A stretch of 64,000 nt of DNA from Azolla caroliniana (GCA_043228905.1 JBHGNT010000021.1:9300001-9364000), one strand, 5' to 3'. Shown: positions 19,130 through 30,600, counted from the first letter of the stretch. The notes: generated by a model not told the origin, from the sequence alone. Translations and numbers: made by a program.

Positions 19130-22100
19130 ATGGCATCAACATCCGGCTCGTCAGAAATGAGTCTACGAAAGTTCGATGGATCGAACTTCAACTTCTGGAA
19201 GGAACAAATGCAGGACTATCTCATAGTCAAGGGACAAATCGATCCCATCGAAAATGAAGAACCTCCAGAAGGATACAAACCAATGGAGTGGCAGAAGCTG
19301 GACAGAATCGTCCGCGCCACGATTCGGATGCACCTATCGGAATCGGTATACTTTACGGTGCAATCGTGTACGACAGCATTCGAACTGTGGAAAACACTGT
19401 CGGACACTTACGAAAAGAAGGTCGCCGCAACGAAGATGTTTCTGATCCGGCGCCTCTACAACTTGCGGATGAAAGAATCCGATTCGGTTCAAGCACACCT
19501 CAATGAGTACGAAAGCATAAGCTCCCAAATCTCGTCACAGGGGACGGCAATCGAGGATGAACTCAGAGCAATGATACTCATGAGCAGCCTTCCCTCATCA
19601 TGGGAAACTTTCGTCACAACCGTGTGCAACGCGTCAACCACGGCTGTTAAATACTCCGAAGTCACGAGCACAATCCTGACCGAAGCAGCTCGGAGAAAGT
19701 CTTTCGCCAAAGACTCAACAGACGACGCTTACGTAGTACAAGGTTCGACAGACCGATCGAACATACGAGGAAGAGATTCCTCACGACCGCCGAACAATCA
19801 GCGAAGACGGAGCCAGTCACGGGATAACCGAATCTGCAACTATTGCAAGAAACCCGGACACATCAAAGCCGACTGCCGCGCACTCAAGAACAAGAACAAC
19901 AAGAAGAGTGGCCGGCATGAGGAGATCAATTACGTCAGCTCCTCAGCTGATGTACTACCGGACGACCCGAATATACTATCAATCGAAAATCCAGTCGGAT
20001 CAGAAGTTCTGCTCACGACTGAAGAATCGAGCACATGGCTCTTGGATTCGGGCGCGTCATTTCATGTGACTCCTCATCGGTCCCAATTTCGGCAATATAC
20101 GATCCGTCACTCCGACTCAGTTCGGGTCGGCAACTCACAACACTGTGACATCATCGGAATCGGCACAGTAGAGCTCAACCTTGCAGGTGGCTCTACACTT
20201 GTACTCCACAATGTCCGACATGTACCCGAGCTCTCAAGGCCATTGATCTCAGTCGGACAACTAGATGAAGACGGCATTCGTGCCGGTTTTTCTTCGGGAG
20301 GGTGGACACTCCACAGGGGGAACCTCTTGCTTGCTAGAGGACCCAAGATACACTCCCTGTATCCGTTACATGTTACGCTCAGAGAGGGTAACCTGTTTTT
20401 GGTGGATATTCCTGTGTCATCACTATGGCACAGAAGATTAGGACACCTCAGCAAGGCCGGCATCACGCACCTATCTAGAGCCGGATACATCCCCAAACTC
20501 TCCTTCTCCGACCATCAATTTTGCGAGCATTGCCAGTATGGCAAACAAGCAGCCGGATCACACCCGACATCAGCACCAAGAGAAACGAGACCTCTCGATT
20601 TAGTCCATTCGGACGTCTGTGGCCCAATGCCGCATCAGTCTCTAGGCGGTGCCTCTTACTTCGTCACTTTCATTGACGATTCGACTCGAAAGGTGTGGGC
20701 TTATCCGATTCGCACCAAAGATCGGGTCTTCTCGATCTTCTCAGATTGGCTCGCTATGGTAGAAAATCAAACCGACCGAAAGCTGAAATGCCTTCGGACC
20801 GACAATGGGGGAGAGTTCAAATCCGAAGAATTCGTCAAATTCTGCCGACAACGCGGCATCCGACGTGAATTTACGGCACCACACAGTCCGGAGCAAAACG
20901 GGATTGCAGAACGAATGAATCGGACAATCCAAGAACGGATAGTTTCCATGCTCCAACACTCCCGACTGTCGGATGGCTTCTGGGCAGAGGCTCTACTCAC
21001 GGCAGTACACATAATCAATATGTCGCCAAGTAGACCTCTAGGACTTCAAATTCCTCAGGAACTATGGATCGGCAGCAAGCCGAATTACGACAAGCTGAGG
21101 ATCTTCGGATGCGAGGCGTACGCCCTTATTCCGAAAGATGATCGCCGAAAACTTGCACCTCGGTCCAGGAAATGCATTTTCCTTGGATATGGATCAGACG
21201 GCGAAATGGGATACCGACTCTGGGACCCCGAACGCAGACAAATCGTTCGAAGTTCGGACGTTGTGTTCAACGAGTCGGCTATGAATCCATCAGTCGAAAA
21301 ACCGATCGAAGTCCGAAGGGTAACATTCTCCGATGTGCCGACCCTTCAAGAAGGCCCCGCTCTCAACACACGGTCAGCTTCACGGGTAGCTGAACCTTAT
21401 ACTACCGACTCGGACAACTCTGACTCGGCACAGCCGAATGTTTCGGTTTCGGACCATCCGACCTCGATACCCGATGCGACCAGTCCAATCATACCTCGAC
21501 GATCCGAGAGACTGTCGCAACCTCCGGAGAGGTATTCTCCTGGAATTTTCTTCACCGACGCCGGCGAACCGACGTCTTACGAAGAAGCATCGACATCTGT
21601 CGATTCGGCCACCTGGCATCTGGCGATGGAGTCGGAAATGCACTCCATCCGGGCAAACAAGACTTGGGATCTGGTCGAATTACCTAGGAACCGACGTGCT
21701 CTTCCTTGCAAGTGGGTTTATCGACTAAAAGAGACGTCTGATTCGACCACCCCAAAGTACAAGGCCAGATTAGTTGCGAAGGGCTTCCGACAAGAATATG
21801 GCGTCGACTTCGACGAGATTTTTTCACCAGTGGTGAAAATGACAACCCTTCGTTTTCTGCTCGGCGTCGTGGCAGCCGACAACTTGGAGCTGATTCAGCT
21901 AGATGTCAAAACAGCCTTCCTCCATGGTGATCTCGAGGAGGAAATTTATATGGAGCAGCCAAAAGGCTTCGTGGCAACTGGCCAAGAACATCTAGTCTGC
22001 CGACTCAGGAAGAGTCTATACGGCCTCAAACAGGCACCGCGACAATGGTACAAGAAGTTCGACGACTTCATCCAATCGATCGGCTTCTCCAAAAGCGATG

Positions 22101-23143
22101 AGGACCATTGTCTCTTCACCAATACAGCTCAAGATGGATCACCCATCTTCCTCATCATTTACGTGGACGACATGCTAATTTCTGGACGCCACGCGGGCGA
22201 ACTTGCCGATCTCGTTCGGCAACTGCGGTTGAAGTTTGCCATGAAGGACCTCGGTCCGGCACGACACATCCTTGGCATGAAGATTAGTCGGCATCGCGAT
22301 AAACGACATCTGTTTTTGTCTCAGACCGACTATATCGGACGTGTCTTGGAACGCTTCAACATGCAATCAGCCAAATCTGCTTCAACCCCACTCCCTATGA
22401 ATCTTCGGCTCTCTCAGCGAGACTGCCCGACATCCGGTTCGGAGGGGGAAGATATGAAGTCGGTACCGTATGCACCGGCAGTCGGCTCCCTTATGTACCT
22501 GATGGTCGCGACACGGCCTGACATCTCTCATGCCGTAGGAGTCGTTAGCAGATTTATGCACAATCCTGGCCGATCGCATTGGAACGCAGTCAAGCATGTG
22601 TTCAGATATCTGGCTGGCACAAAAGATCACGGCATTCTTTTCGGTCCGAACCGAACCTCAGGCGTAGTCGGTTACACCGACTCGGACTTCGCCGGCTGTA
22701 TAGACAGTCGGAAATCAACAACCGGATACTGCTTCAAATTCGGCAATGGAGCAATCTCGTGGAAGTCGAAACTTCAGGAGTGCACAGCGACCTCAACGAC
22801 CGAAGCAGAATATGTAGCTGCGTCCGACGCAGCAAAAGAAGCTTTGTGGCTCGGTCGGCTGGCGCACACGTTTCGACAAGTCGAACATGACTCGGCTCCA
22901 GTTGTCTACAGCGACAGTCAAGGTGCTGTTGCCTTGTCGAAAAATCCGGTTCACCACAACGCCTCCAAACATATCGATGTTCGATATCACTTCGTTCGGG
23001 ACTGCGTCATTTCAGGGAAAATCGGTCTAGAGAAAATATCCACAACCGACAATGTCGCAGATGGAATGACCAAGTGTCTTTCGGCAGACCGTTTTCGGTC
23101 TCTTCGGCATCAGATGGGCGTAACGACAAACCAGTCCGGTTAG
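19130..23143 (+). CDS. copia-B Gag-Pol polyprotein
   Basis: One open frame of 1337 codons runs from ATG 19130. An upstream in-frame TTG at 19127 is not needed. Domains in order: Gag (residues 1-230, FDGSNFNFWKEQMQDYL, LPSSWETF); CCHC zinc knuckle CNYCKKPGHIKADC at 236; aspartic protease with LLDSGAS (catalytic Asp 306); GAG-pre-integrase LWHRRLGHLS plus CEHCQYGK; integrase core Asp 495, Asp 558, Glu 594 with 35 residues between the last two; copia-type RT from WDLVELP with YVDD at 1011-1014; RNase H with YTDSDFAG (Asp 1184), TEAEYVA and NPVHHNASKHIDVRYHF. All key catalytic residues are present and no stop or shift is seen. It would supply every enzyme for its own transposition. Confidence 0.95.
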   Translation: MASTSGSSEMSLRKFDGSNFNFWKEQMQDYLIVKGQIDPIENEEPPEGYKPMEWQKLDRIVRATIRMHLSESVYFTVQSCTTAFELWKTLSDTYEKKVAATKMFLIRRLYNLRMKESDSVQAHLNEYESISSQISSQGTAIEDELRAMILMSSLPSSWETFVTTVCNASTTAVKYSEVTSTILTEAARRKSFAKDSTDDAYVVQGSTDRSNIRGRDSSRPPNNQRRRSQSRDNRICNYCKKPGHIKADCRALKNKNNKKSGRHEEINYVSSSADVLPDDPNILSIENPVGSEVLLTTEESSTWLLDSGASFHVTPHRSQFRQYTIRHSDSVRVGNSQHCDIIGIGTVELNLAGGSTLVLHNVRHVPELSRPLISVGQLDEDGIRAGFSSGGWTLHRGNLLLARGPKIHSLYPLHVTLREGNLFLVDIPVSSLWHRRLGHLSKAGITHLSRAGYIPKLSFSDHQFCEHCQYGKQAAGSHPTSAPRETRPLDLVHSDVCGPMPHQSLGGASYFVTFIDDSTRKVWAYPIRTKDRVFSIFSDWLAMVENQTDRKLKCLRTDNGGEFKSEEFVKFCRQRGIRREFTAPHSPEQNGIAERMNRTIQERIVSMLQHSRLSDGFWAEALLTAVHIINMSPSRPLGLQIPQELWIGSKPNYDKLRIFGCEAYALIPKDDRRKLAPRSRKCIFLGYGSDGEMGYRLWDPERRQIVRSSDVVFNESAMNPSVEKPIEVRRVTFSDVPTLQEGPALNTRSASRVAEPYTTDSDNSDSAQPNVSVSDHPTSIPDATSPIIPRRSERLSQPPERYSPGIFFTDAGEPTSYEEASTSVDSATWHLAMESEMHSIRANKTWDLVELPRNRRALPCKWVYRLKETSDSTTPKYKARLVAKGFRQEYGVDFDEIFSPVVKMTTLRFLLGVVAADNLELIQLDVKTAFLHGDLEEEIYMEQPKGFVATGQEHLVCRLRKSLYGLKQAPRQWYKKFDDFIQSIGFSKSDEDHCLFTNTAQDGSPIFLIIYVDDMLISGRHAGELADLVRQLRLKFAMKDLGPARHILGMKISRHRDKRHLFLSQTDYIGRVLERFNMQSAKSASTPLPMNLRLSQRDCPTSGSEGEDMKSVPYAPAVGSLMYLMVATRPDISHAVGVVSRFMHNPGRSHWNAVKHVFRYLAGTKDHGILFGPNRTSGVVGYTDSDFAGCIDSRKSTTGYCFKFGNGAISWKSKLQECTATSTTEAEYVAASDAAKEALWLGRLAHTFRQVEHDSAPVVYSDSQGAVALSKNPVHHNASKHIDVRYHFVRDCVISGKIGLEKISTTDNVADGMTKCLSADRFRSLRHQMGVTTNQSG

Positions 23144-23325
23144 AGCCGGACACAGAGCAGGATGGTTCCCGACAACCGACATCAGTTCCTTAATGATCGG
23201 CTTCAACTGTTCCGACCCGACCAGTTCGGTCTTCTGCCTTCGGACCCTGCCGACTCGAACAAAGCTGATATGTCCGAGAACCTAAGTCTATACCTGTAAC
23301 CTTAGATAACCCATGTATACGCCCA

Positions 23326-23336
23326 TTACGGGGGAG
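23326..23336 (+). other. copia-B polypurine tract
   Basis: ttacgggggag sits directly before the TG of the 3' LTR, the expected place for plus-strand priming. The same acgggggag is found before the copia-C LTR at 14112. Confidence 0.8.
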
Positions 23337-23620
23337 TGTCGAATACCTGTGTATAATGGACGTATTCACACCATCCCGTTTTGGCCATTTATGTAATTAG
23401 CATAAAGGGCAGTTGCCCTAAGTCGGTCACTATATATAGTGACCTTGTAACCTCTTTGTGAGGTTGGTTGTTGTATTATTTGCTTTATGAAATAAAGACT
23501 CTTTTGTGCCTCTCTCTCTCTCTCTCTCTCTGTGCAACGACCTACATTCTGTCATACGCAGGGAATAAACAGGAATCGAGTGCTTCTTGATCTTCCGCAC
23601 TGACGACATTGCTTCCAACA
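23337..23620 (+). repeat. copia-B 3' LTR
   Basis: 284 bp. It matches 18255-18538 with no difference noticed, including the length of the CT run. It is followed by TTACT, the second copy of the target site, after which copia-A gag resumes. Confidence 0.93.
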
Positions 23621-25185
23621 TTACTCTCATCACCTCCTGCCAAGAAGAGAACTTGTCTTTACAGACGGTGAAGATAAGTATCCTAAATGAGGAGGCGCGT
23701 CAAAGAGACAAGGACTCGAACCCTGACTCAAAGGTGCTTTGTTGAGCATTGAAGTTAGATCCGAAGACCCGGCCATGCATATTCCTTGGTTATAGCAAAG
23801 ATGAGTTCGGCTACCGAGTCTAGGACCCGGTCGACCAGAAAGTATTCCGGAGTCGAGATATTATCTTCATGGAGGACAAGACGCTCGCCGACTGGGAGTC
23901 GGAGAAGAAGATAATGAACTCCGAGTCGACCAGTAAGGAAAAATTTTGATTTGACGAAATGCAGTTCCAACCGGCAAGAAGCCGGTTAGCACTCAATGAA
24001 CCGGCCGGTGACAAAACAGGCCGAAGAAGAAGGAATAGGTGAAACCTAAACCGAACAAGACGCCGAATCGGATTCGGATGAAGAGCAAATGGAGGAGCCG
24101 GTTACCGAAGCCCAAGGACGTAGATATCCTCTCAGAGAGAGAAAGTCCCCCGGAGATTTCCGGATCCAGAGCACGTGTTGCTAACCGATGCGGGGGAGCC
24201 AGAAAGCTTCGAGGAAGCTAAAAGTGACACCCATAGCCACAAATGGTTAAGTGCCATGCAGGATGAGATGGATTCCCTGGATGAGAACCACACGTACGAA
24301 TTGGTGGAGTTGCCGAAAGGAAAGCGGGCACTCCGAAACAAGTGGGTGTACAAGTTGAAACCGAGAGATGCCGGCAACCCCCCGAGATACAAAGCCAGGA
24401 TCGTGGTGAAGGGGTTCCAGTAGAAGAAGGGCATGGACTTCGATGAGATATTTGCCTCAGTAGTAAAGATGACTTCCATCTGGACGATGCTGAGTATAGC
24501 GGCAAGCATGAACCTCGAGGTAGAGCAGTTGGACGTGAAGACGGCATTCCTTCACGGTGACCTCGAAGAGGAGATCGAAGTATTCGTGGAGAAAGGGAAG
24601 GAGCACCTGGTTTGCCAGTTGAAGAAGAGCCTGTACGGATTGAAGCAAGCTCCCTGACAATGGTACCGAAAGTTTGAGTCCTTCATGAATGACCAAGGGT
24701 ATCACAAAACGCAAACCAATCACTATGTGTTTGTGAAGAAGTATGAAGGAGGCGACTTCCTGATACTCCTTTTGTACATGGACAACATGTTGATTGTCGG
24801 ACGGGACCAAGCCAAAATACGGATGCTGAAGAAGGCTCTCAACCAAACTTTCTCAATGAAAGACCCGGCAAGACAGATTCTGGGGATGCACATCATCCGG
24901 GACCGGTCAAAGAAGCAATTGTGGTTGTCACAGGAGAAATACGTGACAAAGGTGCTTCAGCGGTTCAACATGTTAGAAGTGAAACCGGTCAGATTGACAC
25001 TCTCGGCAAACTGCAAATTATTCATTAAGCAAAGGCCGAAGACGAAAGCAGAGAAGGTGGAGATGATGAAGGTTCCATACGCCTCTGCCGTCGGGAGCTT
25101 AATGTACGCAATGGTGCGTACTCGACCAGATATTGGATACGCAGTCGGAGTGGTGAGCCGTTTTATGAGCAATCTCGGCAAGTAG
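23621..25185 (+). pseudogene. copia-A gag tail and reverse transcriptase remnant
   Basis: Gag resumes at 23621 and ends by 23745. A deletion then jumps to a post-integrase stretch (RPCIFLGYSKDEFGYRV, FRSRDIIF, from 23756) and to RT (24175-25185). RT motifs: HTYELVELPKGKRALRNKWV, YKARIVVKGFQ, QLDVKTAFLHGDLEEE, then LYGLKQAP, RTRPDIGYAVGVVSRFM. The catalytic box is YMDN (24775-24786) rather than Y-V-D-D. In-frame stops at 23821 (TAG for TGG), 24421 (TAG for CAG), 24655 (TGA for CGA) and 25183 (TAG, CAG expected) all fit C-to-T change on one or other strand. Integrase core and RNase H are deleted. It is inactive. Confidence 0.85.
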
Positions 25186-25204
25186 AGTAGTCCTTTTATG
25201 GGAG

Positions 25205-25320
25205 AGTTTGTTGGGCTAAAAGTCTCACTCTACCTATTGTACTCCTAGTATGAACACGTCCTCTAAGTTAGGGCTCAGTTTCCCTAACTGTCTCAAGTAA
25301 TGCTTAATGGGGGAGTTACA
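25205..25320 (+). repeat. truncated copia LTR start, copia-C family
   Basis: After the RT remnant come ccttttatgggagag, a purine tract, and TGTTGGGCTAAAAG. This resembles the copia-C LTR start (14112) far more than the copia-A 5' LTR at 17165. Only about 115 bp remain before LINE sequence begins. Confidence 0.5.
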
Positions 25321-25324
25321 TCAG

Positions 25325-27300
25325 ATATTGTCCTCACAAGATCCGTTCGTCAATGATGCCCCATTAGTCCATTGTTGTTTGCTATTGCTACTCATCCCTT
25401 GTTAGTGATGCTATCCAAGCTTGCAACAAATGGTGATATTGTGGGTCTAGACCTTCCGTCTGGAGGGCAACTAGTAGCACAAGCTTTGGCTGATGATTCT
25501 TTCATGTTTTGACAAGCCTCATGAGAGAATCTTGAGAAGGGGGTGCTTGTATGGAACCAATTTGCATTGGCTTCTGGATTACATATTAATTGGAGGAAGT
25601 CTAGTCTCATATCATGTACTCAAAAGGGATTTGGAATGTTTAGGATGGCAAGGATCCGTGGTGAAGAAAGGCTTTATTTTTCGACACTTGGGCTATCCAT
25701 TAGGAATGAATGTTACAAATGGTCAATTGATTGAATGGATGTCTAGTAAGTTGAGGGATAAGTTCATGTATTGGAAGTCACAAGCTTGGTCATTTCATGT
25801 ACGCTTGAAGGTTGTACAATGTATTATGGAACCCATGATATTATATTACTTGCCATTGTTGCCATGGACAAAGAAGGCTTTGCATTCTATTTTGCAACCT
25901 CTTCGATATTTGTTGTGGAAGAAGAGGGATAAGATGGGAATCACTTGGGTTGCATGGAATCCTCTAACAACCCCTAAGCGCTTGGGGGGAGCTGGAATAT
26001 TGAACTTATCTAAGCATATGATGGCTCGTAGATTTTCATTAGTACAAGATATATATTCAAAATCACAACCATGGATATCTATTGTTCAATATTTCATTGA
26101 GAACAAGCGTTTAACACATGGGAGGACAACGATTAAGGCTTCATGGTGGCAATTACTGAATGGATGTATTTCACTTAGGATTCCGGGCTCTACATGTGTT
26201 CAACACTTGGTTACCTCATGGCAAGAAGCACTCTTGTTATGTGTATGGAAACCATCATCTAGTAGAGAGGATTGTAATTCTTTGCAAAAAGAGTTGCTTG
26301 TGTCTTCTCGTTTATTATGATGGCTAGGAAAGGAGAGATTGCGCTCTCAATCTAATCGTTTGTTTCGTTTGGGGGTCAAAGAGGTGGGAGATATAGTTGA
26401 GGCTCCATCTCAAAGAATTTTGGAGTTTGCTAAAGCGCGACAATTATTACGCATTCCACCTAATTATGGGTTTATTTGGCAACAACTACAAAATATTGCA
26501 ATGATGCAAGGTCCCTTACCTCTACAAACAGGAGAAGAACCGTGGCTTGATTGGGTGTTAAAGGGTCAAACATCATTGTTACAAGTGACTATTAATCTTT
26601 TGTATCATTGCTCTAATGAGTCTCTTGGATGGTTATCATCTAAGGCTGAAGAAGAATGGAGATTACATAAATCTGATCATGGGTAGTGGCAGATCTTACA
26701 ACGTAGTGGCATTCTAAATTGCCACTTCTGGCAAAGGTCTTCATTTGGAGAGTTTTGATTGGAGGATTGCCTTTGGGATTAGCTCTAAAGCGTCGTGGAT
26801 TAGCAACGGGTAATTGTTTCTTTTGCACTGTTCAAATGGAAGATAGTACTCATCGATTTATACAATGTCTGATTGCTTGTCAGATTTAGAGTTACATTTC
26901 TCAAATTTGTCAAGTTTTATCACGGTGTTATTTGACACCTAAACAGTGGGTGTGTGCACAATTTACACAAGTTGACCCAAAATCAGAGATGGAGATCGTT
27001 TTTCTATTTCTGAGATATTGGGGATTGTGTCATAATTGGAATATGCGCAACGCTTTTGTATTCGACGGTAGACATGGAGTGAAAGCATATCTACGAAAAT
27101 TGAAGGGAGTACTAATGTGGCAAATTTTTTTATTGGAGCAAGTGGAAATTCTTTCCTCGATGGAGTGTTCGTCTTGCCTATTAGCAATTCAACATGTTCC
27201 ACTACCCATGTAGTGTAGTTAATGGGTGACCATACTCCATTGTCATACCTATTGTAAGTAGTGTTTTTTACACACATTTATTAATATAATTGTGTGTTTT
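25325..27300 (+). pseudogene. LINE ORF2, 5'-truncated copy (family 1)
   Basis: The sequence starts inside reverse transcriptase: SVRQ-stop-CPISPLLFAIATHP (TGA for GGA), then a box with ADD (ALADDSFMF), and W-x-QFALASGLHIN. It continues through RT thumb-like MYYLPLLPW and WKKRDKMGITWVAW, KRLGGAGILN, and a zinc-binding end CFFC...HRFIQC (about 26816-26870). Stops and one or two frameshifts are scattered (for example 26318, 26684). A homologous copy is at 47430-52780 on the minus strand, and both share the 3' tail motif ttaatataattgtgtg. ORF2 would nick DNA and reverse transcribe LINE RNA in place. Loss of the 5' part is usual for LINE copies. Confidence 0.85.
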
Positions 27301-27580
27301 TGCCAAAGAGTTAGAGAGAGAGAGAGAAAGAAAGATATATTAACGTCTTCTAAGGCCAAATTGGCCCATGAGACAAATGGTTTACAACAAAAAATGGGAT
27401 ATTTACCCATTTATCGAAAGTAAAAAATAAAAATAAAAATAGAGTTTTAAGCTAAATAGTTCTAGTAAAATAACAAACATGTTCTATATAAAAAACATGG
27501 TCTACAATGAAAATGATGTTATATAGGCCTAATTTCATTTCCATCCAAGTCTCTCGAAGAGAAGCGGGAGGTCAAAGGGT
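27301..27580. other. no gene recognised; GA and AAAAT simple repeats
   Basis: A (GA)n run (27311-27325) and an aaaaataaaaataaaaat patch (27425-27442) lie between the 3' ends of two LINE copies that face each other. Nothing else was seen. Confidence 0.4.
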
Positions 27581-27584
27581 TACG

Positions 27585-29600
27585 ATGTGGATGTGGCCCG
27601 TGGTCCCAATGTAAAAGGTACCCCAACCCTAGCTTCTAGTCGACGTAGCTCACGTTCCCTTATCTTCTTAATCTTCTCTACTCCGTGTCAACTTGTTTTG
27701 AAGCCCAACATCCGAGGGTGTTTGGTTGTTCTTTGCATTTCGGCTTGCTCAAGAGATAGGCCGAGCGGCGTAAGTGTATCCACATTCATCGTCTCCCCTT
27801 GTTCCTGAAAAATTACACTAGTTACAAGTTGATGAATAGTAAAAGGGTTAAGGTTAACACTTTGTAATTTATTCTCCCTATGTTGTTTTAGCTCTAAGAT
27901 ATACCTACCTAGTCTCTTTACATCCGGGGTATCAAATAGTTTGGAGAGAGTGGGAGAGGGTCCTAATATGTCTTGGTATTCCACTCGTATCTCGGCATAA
28001 GTTGGGCATTTGCATGTGAAGTGATACTCATCCTCTATCTCTATGTGGCACAACCTACATAGCCTTTCCTCTCTAGGGACTCTATTAGCCCGACCATTCT
28101 CAATCTCAAGTTGGTGAGATGATATCCTAAGTTGTCCAATGGCCATGCTTAGTGCATTTGATAAGAATGTATCTAGATATCTTGGTCATGTAATAAAACC
28201 TAACTGAGAGAAGTGCAAGAAGTGTTCCTTATAGTACAACATTTTAGATGGGAGTGGCTCTCGTGGGGTGATCCATTTATATCGAGTGTAAATTTGCCAT
28301 ATTTCTTGGCGTATGACTTTATTACGGTCTTCATGAGATATTAGAGTTTGATCAGTCCCATGTTTGTACTTAAGGGGGGGTAGGTTATTAATGTCTATGC
28401 CGTTTGCAAGTAACCAACTCACCACAGTGCTATACCAAGAGCTAGTGTCTCCAGACGCATGTAGGGATCGGGATGCCTCAAAGGCTCGACCGGATATCCT
28501 ATCTTGTGGTTGGCTATGTATCCGATGAATAAAAACTACCACTTGAAAAAGTGCTTCGACTAACATTGGGGGCAGATTGAACTCTGCTCTAATAATGTCA
28601 TGTGGTACTGTCGATTTGCTTCGGAGTTGACGTAATAACATCGTCACCAAAGGTCTCTCTAATTGCGTCCACATGAAAGATGGTAGACCTAGAGCCCATA
28701 CTACTGATGCATACATGAGGGAAGGGGTCACTAGTGAGTCGAAGAGCCATCCCTTAGTCTGTGGTTCTTGAAAGTATGCTTGGTGGCATTGTCTCTCTAA
28801 GAGTGAGAGGGATGCATACCCTCTCGTTAGCCTATCTTTGGCTACCCGAGTCACTGAGAATTTACCTAAGCAAGCACTAAAAGTGACTCCCAACTATACA
28901 TATGATCCAACTACCTCAACTAGTTTATGAGAGAGGATTAGGTGACATTTACTCCTAACTCGGGATGATGTATGAAAAAGGACTTTAGTTTTCACTAGAT
29001 TCACTACCGGTCCTCATTGTGTACAAAAGTCATCTAGGGCATTAAGATGCTTTTGTAGGTCATGTTCTGACTCCGAGAGCAAGACAATGTCGTTTGAGTA
29101 GAGTAAGAGACTAACTTACGTATCCCCAATAGCTACTCCCTTGCCTCCCTTACGAGCAATAAAATCAGTGATCTCATCAATGTAGATCCCAAAAAGAGTC
29201 GGTGATAGGGGGCAAACCTGTTTTATACCGATGGTGCTAGTGAAACAATCAGATAGGCCACCTAGGCATCTTACGCACCCAGAGACTTGCTCATATAGGG
29301 CATAAATGGCCCAGATCATGTCGTTTGGTATCTCCAAGCTCTTAAGTCTATCAAACAACTTCTCCCTAGGAACTGTGTCAAAGGATTTACGGAAGTCCAC
29401 AAAGTAACAATATAGTTTCTTCTTACAAGCCTTCGCCTGGTCAATTAAGCACCTAAGTGTGAAGATATGGTCAATAGTGGAGAAGGCTCATCTAAAGCCA
29501 GCCTACTTAGGTGCTCGAGGACTTAATGTTTCCATATAATCGCTGAGCTCTGCTTCCATTACCGCACCATATAGTTTAGGGTGGAAGCACGCTACGGTGT
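27585..29600 (-). pseudogene. LINE ORF2 3' half (family 2)
   Basis: Read on the minus strand from 29600: WYTVACFHPKLYG, VMEAELSDYM, AGFR, AFSTIDHIFTLR, then FVDFRKSFDTVPREKL (RT motif A, 29350-29400), VCPLSPTLFGIYIDEI (motif B) and LYSNDIVLLSE at about 29080 (Y-x-N-D where Y-A-D-D is expected). Beyond RT are SLMYASVVWALG and a zinc-binding CRLCHIEIEDEYHFTCKC (28030-28070). One frame runs nearly throughout with stops at 29470, 29500, 29115, 28895 and 28186. This is a different family from the LINE at 25325. Its missing front half may be the piece at 38832-40440. Confidence 0.8.
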
Positions 29601-30125
29601 ACCACAAAAGTACTGTTTTTGGCCACAAAAAATATCAGTCCTTTCGATATTGTTAGTACTAAATAATTGAGAAAAAAAAATCGATTTTGGGGAGTGGGGT
29701 GAGTGTAGTACAAGTGTCATTTAAGACGAGTGGGGGGGAACACGTGAGGAGATGTTCTTTCCATTTTGGGGGCTATTCTCCCCTCACGTGGTTTTTTGCA
29801 CTTCCCCTCAAACCAACTCCTCTTACTCCTCTTCCTCTATCTCTCTGAGCTCTTCATCTCAAACATCCATGTCAGGTTTCTGGTTTTCCTCCAATCTAAG
29901 AGGTTTGTTAGGGTTTAGGGAGCATATCTCAGACATCCATATCAGGTTTCTGGTTTTGAGTTGAGGATTTCTGGTTTTGTTAGGGTTTCTGTTTTAGGGT
30001 TTGAGTTGAATATTAGAGATTGTTCAGAGGCCTCTTATAACAGCCAATAGTGACTTCTTCGAGAACGATTTTCTTACTTCTTCCACCGATTGCAGTTTAT
30101 CTCGCGGTGATTTGAGGATTTTTTC
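29601..30125. other. left edge of the two-gene transposon-like block
   Basis: LINE homology stops near 29600-29612. The next sequence, with aaaagtactg, ccacaaaaaatatcag and gttagtactaaat, has no coding frame. cacgtgaggag (29741) and ctcacgtgg (29781) make an imperfect inverted repeat. If the block is a transposon its left terminus should be here. No matching terminal inverted repeat could be found because the right end is lost. Confidence 0.3.
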
Positions 30126-30373
30126 CACCGAATCGAGGCGGCATATCACATAGATTCAAGGCTCCCTCCACCATTGGAGGTTCCTTCCACCAAATCGAGG
30201 CGGCATATCACAGAGATTCAAGGCTCCCTCCACCATTGGAGGTTCCTTCCACCAAATCGAGGCGGCATATCACACAGATTCAATGCTCCCTCCACCATTG
30301 GAGGTTCCTTCCACCAAATCAAGGCGGCATATCACACAGATTCAACGCTCCCTCCACCATTGGAGGTTCCTTC
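30126..30373. repeat. minisatellite, 4 copies of 62 bp
   Basis: Units starting ccacc(g/a)aatcgaggcgg at 30126, 30188, 30250 and 30312 are nearly identical. Each contains cctccaccattggagg, whose arms CCTCCA and TGGAGG can pair. It lies 230 bp upstream of the helix-turn-helix gene, in the promoter position. Confidence 0.8.
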
Positions 30374-30600
30374 CATCTTTTTTTTCATTTTCAATACTAA
30401 ATTTTTTCATTTTTAGAAATTTGTGAATAAAGAAATGATAATTGTCATCTTTGATCCATAATTCTAATGTCCGAAACGAATTATTTCTCACTTTGCAGGC
30501 CGCATTTAAAAACATTTGACTATGATTTTTTAGTGTAGTCTATATAACATTAACTACTCTCACAAGACAGTTAATTTTTTTGGATAAATCTAGTGACCAA

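Larger units (their letters stand above)
18255..23620 (+). mobile_element. copia-B: complete, young Ty1/copia element
   Basis: The element is 5366 bp. Two 284 bp LTRs (18255-18538 and 23337-23620) look identical by eye, begin TGTCGAATACC and end GCTTCCAACA. The flanking 5 bp TTACT is present on both sides (18250-18254 and 23621-23625), so the target duplication is intact. PBS at 18541, a purine tract before 23337 and one open gag-pol frame are all present. Protease, integrase, RT, RNase H is the Ty1/copia order. Identical LTRs mean insertion was recent. Autonomy is inferred from the intact parts. Confidence 0.95.
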
